Positions 59,676 through 64,000 of a stretch of 64,000 nt of DNA are shown here, piece by piece. A program made the position numbers and the translations under genes. Source of the stretch: Vespa crabro. Its lineage: Eukaryota; Arthropoda; Insecta; Hymenoptera; Vespidae. The notes below the pieces were generated by a model that saw nothing but the letters and a program-made list of their open reading frames with translations, did not search any database and was not told the DNA's origin. Location: the NCBI RefSeq assembly GCF_910589235.1, contig NC_060961.1, forward strand, positions 5,047,001 to 5,111,000, written 5' to 3'. How positions within the stretch are numbered: position 1 is the stretch's first letter; each line of letters opens with the position of its first letter.

Positions 59676-60636
59676 AAGAAAAAAGAAAAAAGATATCAAT
59701 GTCACGAAGATATTTATTTTTATATAATACTATTTGTCACATGAGCGCGCACTGTTTTCTTGTAAATTCGCATAATGAACTTGTATAACGAACGGGCGTG
59801 GTAAACGAAGGATAACGAGAATGAATATGGTACAACAATAAAAGAAAAAAAAAAAAAAAAGAAGAAGAAAAAAGATCGAAGGGAGGCACAAAATAATTAA
59901 CGATGGAATAGGTATTTTCGTTTCAATTCCGCAACTCGTTCCCGTTCCAGAGAAAATCGAGAAAACGTTCGAAATTTTTTTCTAACTATAATAGTAACTA
60001 CCTATCCACCTACGTTACATTGTTATGTAATTAAGTAAAGGTATTTAATTATGAGAACGCGTGCAGTATCCACGACCCGGTACATTCCCAAAGTGTTGAG
60101 AGAATTCAAGCAGCCCGTCTCATAAATCAAATTAAGAGCCCGTAAACAGATCATCCAGAAGTTAATGATCATAGCGTAAAGCAACGCGTTGCGTGGATTA
60201 TCATCTAGTATCCGTAACAGGAATATTAAGCGATTTAACGGACGGGAAAGTGATCGTAACATGTAATTTTCGAAAATGTCGTCGACATCGTTGTATCCAT
60301 GAGAAGAAAATGTTTCGCCTCGTTAATAAGCCGATATCAACGATATTAAACGATTTGACTTGGATTTAACACAATGTGATACGTGCGTGTGTTATCTGTC
60401 TCGATTATTTTCTTTTTCTCCTTTTTTTTTTTTTCTTTTTCTTTCCTTCTTCTTTTTTTTTTATCTTCTCAAGAGATTACATAAATAGTGGACTTACATG
60501 AGACTTGCGCAAATGCAGCATTGAAAGTTTCGAATTCGAGCTCTTCTCGTCCTCAAGAGACTCGCAAACTCAACGTAATCAGGCGAATCGGTTGGTCTGG
60601 TCAACGAAGTTCTTTCGGTGATACGCATACTTTGCC

Positions 60637-60656
60637 GTGCGCGCAAATGCGCGCAC
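60637..60656. promoter_or_regulatory. CpG-rich inverted repeat, 9-bp arms
   Basis: GTGCGCGCAAATGCGCGCAC is a perfect 9-bp inverted repeat around AA. The two GCGCGCA half-elements are reminiscent of the NRF-1/erect-wing type TGCGCA site. It lies in a locally GC-rich, CpG-rich stretch (60490-60660), so an unannotated promoter is possible. Confidence 0.35.
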
Positions 60657-61495
60657 GTTCACGATATAATAAAAGAAAGAAAATATAATGGAAAGAAGAT
60701 AATGAAAGAAAATAATGAGAAAGAAAGATAAAAGAGGGAAAGATTATGGCTAATAACTTTTTTGTTTTTGTTTTTGTTTGTTTTTTTTTTTTTTTCTTTT
60801 TTGTAAACAAGACGATATTTGACCGAAACTTTTTACTTCATCGTATGTATATACGTCGACCGACGAACGAAGAGACTGCGTTAGAGAGGACGACGATGAC
60901 GATGGTAACGCTAATACTTGCCACTACCAACGCTCTCTCCCTTGTTTCTCGTCTCTATTCTCCTCCCGCGTTCGGCTCGGTTCGTCTTACCACAAGATTG
61001 TACTATACTATAGGAGAAAAAAGGTTTCAAAAGGGGTAAACCGATCCAACGGTGCTTTTATATATACGCATACATATGTACTTTAATATATTGTACATAT
61101 GAGACTATATTCATTTCTTTTTATTTCTCCTGTAATATTCATTGAAAATCTTCTTTTCTTACGTTCAATATATTATTGAAAATATTTACTTGATTCAATT
61201 AATAAAGAATTTATTAGAATAAGATAATACTTATTTATAAATCAAGATAATATTTGCAAAATTTTGCAATGTTATTATGTCAACGATCATGAAGAAATTT
61301 TTTGAAAGATATTTTCTTAATTTGAGGGTAATAATAAATTAAGAAAATTAGATACAAATTTATACGTTTATAAGAAATTAATAAATGATAAAAAGGAGAA
61401 AAATAAGATTAAAATCTACGTCTTTGTAAGAAAACAGGGTTTAAGAAAATGATTCAGAATGTTCAACGATTCGACGAGACTCCATCGTAATTGTA

Positions 61496-61498
<3 letters not shown>

Positions 61499-61554
<56 letters not shown>
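61499..61554. repeat. (AT)n microsatellite
   Basis: About 55 bp of uninterrupted AT dinucleotides in the intergenic region. Confidence 0.92.
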
Positions 61555-61560
<6 letters not shown>

Positions 61561-62617
61561 GTATTTGCATCTATGTAAGCATGACGGACTGGTTGGGTTA
61601 CATAAGGTTAGTCACGAATCAAGGAACTGAGAATGTAACGTGAGTCAACTCGATGTATTTTTATTTTGTGGTATTAACCAATACGAAGATAATTTTAATA
61701 TGAAGTAAAACATCACCTCGTACCATTTCAATCATCGATAATTTCTGTCAATCTAGCGAACAACAAAAAAATAATAGTTTTCTAAAATAATTAATAATTG
61801 AATTAAAAAATCAATAAATTCAAATATTGTGTTATTAATTATATTATTAAATAAATGTCCTTTTATTTATCAAGATGTAATAAATAGTTAAGAAATATTT
61901 GTACAATTAAATCTTAATTAATTTTTAAATATCGCATAATCTAAGAATTCATTGATGAGCATGAGTATTAATTAAAACGTAAATACTTAAATGTTATACA
62001 AAATATTATCGATACAATAATTAAACGTTTTTATTATTGAGACCAATTAAACTCTTCGTTTTCTCGAATTAATACGAATATATAAATATGCATATTTTTT
62101 TTCCAGATGATTATCTTATTTGTTATTCGATATTACGTTCACATTGATCTTGAAACATACAACGATCAAAATATAGGACAACGTAAGAAAATAAAAACCA
62201 ACAACAACATAGAAGTTTAAACAGAATATACATACATGACACGGAACAAAGGTCGACGATCGTCGAGTAAGAACGTTTCACTCTTCAACATGAAGCGTAA
62301 GACGATACACGTAAGAGGCCATACACGAAGAGGCTTCTGTCGTTTGGTTGGCTTCAAAGGGAATGTAAGTAAGTACAAATTACGAATTGTACGGTGATAA
62401 TATAAAATCGATCCGGTTTTCTGATAAAATCCATCGTTAGTTTCATTCAAGCTGATAGATCGATTAGAGATGATCCTTATAACTCTCGAAAAGAATTATT
62501 CGAGAAGTTAAAACGATTAAATGAAAGCGTTTCTTTCCGAGTAAAAGAAAAAAAAACAAAATAAAAAAGAAAAGAAAAAAGATAAGAAGAAAGTCGATTG
62601 CGTTGAATTTATTCCAC

Positions 62618-64000
62618 TTATTCCGTACAGCAAAAGTTGTATCGCTTCGGTGCTCGAAGTTCGAGCCATTGTTCCTGATTCGGGACATACATTTCCGCTG
62701 GCATCCGCTCGAGACCGGGTGATTCCGGTGATCCGCTATCATTTGTCCTACGAGCTGAAGCACCGAACATACTTTTGTACTTGTTGCGTGAAAGAGAGAG
62801 TGAATAGAGATGACGGAGACTAATTACTTTCTAGCCACTTGAGAAATGCTTTCTCGTGTATTACTATCTTTCTCTCTCTCTCTTTCTTTTCCTTTTTTTG
62901 AAATTCTCAACAAAGACGTCGACTCTACGAAATCCTTAATTGTTCCCCGAAGAGACAAAATATACTTACCAAGTCGTTTCTGCATAGGAATCGCTTCTCC
63001 TGGATGTCTAAGAAGAAGTCGACCGACGCCCTCGCAACGGCGTAACATTTCGTTCTTCAACAAATGATTTCTCACATTCTGCGATATTATCGAGCACGCT
63101 GTTACCCACGTGGAAACATAGGCAAAGTCGGTGAGTAATTGAAGAGCTCCGTATTCGCTAAAAAAAAAAAAAAAGAAAGAAAGAAAGGAAAAAAAAGAAA
63201 AATTTGTTTGGTTTCATTCACCATTCTGCATTCACGATTTAATTTACCTGAATTTGATGCGATGCAAATAAATATAATCGAGCCAGGCTTCGCACATTAT
63301 TTTCAATATCATATTTGAAATATCAGGATCCTCTATAACCTCGAGAACCGGTAATAAAATCTTCTCTAAAACAAACGTTCTTGCCACACATTGATTGAGA
63401 TTTTTTTTATTTTCTTTTTTTTTTGTTTGTATTTTTTTCCTTTTCTAAAGTATACATATATTATTAACGCGTTACCGAAATAAGTTTCAACATAGGAACT
63501 TGCAGCCGCAGGTGCCACGTCGCTGCTCTTTCTCCAATAATTTGATCGTGGAAAACACATGTGTAGATTCGCAAGGCTGATCACGCGACAGATCTTGGCG
63601 AGTATGTCTATGCACTTTACCGGTGCATCCTATCGATTTACGAATATACAGTACGTAAGTAAAGGATACAGCATTTGAACTATTTACAAGCTCAGAATTT
63701 TTCAAAATCATTTAACGATTAAAGATCTCGCGAATAATTAATTTTGACTAAAATATATTTCGTTTCATTTTAATTTTAACACTCGTCTTATTATATTTAA
63801 TTATTTCAAAGAGATCAACTTGTAATGTATTAAAATGTATATACATATTTAGATATATACATATGTTTAATATTTTCGTTTCAAGAAGAAATATGAGAAA
63901 AATCATGATATTACCTGCAACAACTGTACGTTGGCGTTCACCTCGGAAACGATTTTAGCTCTCATCTTGACGCAAACGAGCACTTGTACGCTAACGGAAT
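62618..64000 (-). CDS. CCDC142-like protein, C-terminal five exons (gene continues off the right edge)
   Basis: Exons on the minus strand: 63915-64000 (cut by the window), 63476-63629, 63248-63365, 62966-63157 and 62618-62771 (stop TAA at 62618-62620). Together they give 233 residues in one continuous frame. Visible motifs include NLHMCFPRSNYWRKSS, IMCEAWLDYIYLHRIKFS, YGALQLLTDFAYVSTWV, EMLRRCEGVGRLLLRHPGE and a terminal AEMYVPNQEQWLELRA. The RIKFS-x-x-GALQL-x-x-DF stretch and the closing NQ-x-x-WL-x-LR element recall vertebrate CCDC142, a poorly characterised protein; that assignment is from memory and moderate. The donor at exon 62966 is GTATAT rather than the stronger GTAAGT four bases earlier, because only the former keeps the frame into the last exon. 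No catalytic motif or membrane segment is seen. Confidence 0.72.

Larger units (their letters stand above)
57824..62617. other. Intergenic region between peroxidase and CCDC142-like gene
   Basis: No gene is supported. The right-hand flank of the peroxidase start should contain its promoter and 5' UTR. Contents: (GA)n at 58131-58195, (AT)n at 58711-58748, a minisatellite at 59165-59606, (AT)n at 59629-59672, a GC-richer block at 60040-60270 holding a 79-codon minus-strand frame of unknown meaning, a CpG-rich inverted repeat at 60637-60656, (AT)n at 61499-61554 and AT-rich filler at 61100-62200. Confidence 0.6.

Noticed and set aside
62464..62763. 99-codon minus frame overlapping the last CCDC142-like exon
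   Set aside because: It lies in a different frame from the exon chain. The frame ending in AEMYVPNQEQWLELRA and TAA joins in phase with the upstream exon and looks protein-like.

Overview
The window looks like AT-rich nuclear DNA from an insect. Short introns with canonical insect-like splice sites, very dense (GA)n/(CT)n and (AT)n microsatellites, and an invertebrate-type haem peroxidase all point that way. An aculeate hymenopteran (wasp, bee or ant) is my best guess, but nothing in the sequence fixes the species. No prokaryotic or viral genes, rRNA or CRISPR arrays were seen.

Layout: 1-14472 is gene-poor flank full of microsatellites, with a few GC-richer islands, inverted repeats and possible transposon ends. 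14473-53108 (+) is one large gene for axonemal dynein heavy chain 2 (DNAH2, the 1-beta heavy chain of the two-headed inner arm I1/f). I resolved it into 66 exons whose lengths sum to 13542 nt, an exact multiple of three (4513 aa plus stop), with all splice phases consistent. 53273-57823 (-) is a convergent four-exon gene for a secreted animal haem peroxidase of 1420 aa. Its last exon encodes about 640 extra residues: 14 tryptophan-centred repeats, many N-glycosylation sequons, and a hydrophobic C-terminal segment. 57824-62617 is intergenic, with a 117-118 bp minisatellite, long (AT)n tracts and a CpG-rich inverted repeat. 62618-64000 (-) holds the last five exons of a gene that continues off the right edge and resembles the C-terminus of CCDC142.

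DNAH2 would work in sperm flagella and in the motile cilia of chordotonal neurons. The peroxidase would act outside the cell, probably held at the membrane. The two genes share only their 3' ends: their stop codons are 164 bp apart and their polyadenylation signals overlap, so the two 3' UTRs probably form an antisense pair.

Most notable points: (1) the peroxidase with its alternating DW-type repeat tail and C-terminal anchor; (2) a minor-spliceosome (U12) intron in DNAH2 with perfect donor and branch-point matches but an apparently non-AG 3' end; (3) an eroded AAA2 Walker A motif in DNAH2; (4) three GC-AG introns in the same gene; (5) a diverged minisatellite in DNAH2 intron 1 that repeats a nuclear-receptor half-site; (6) a 76-nt tRNA-like sequence antisense in that intron.
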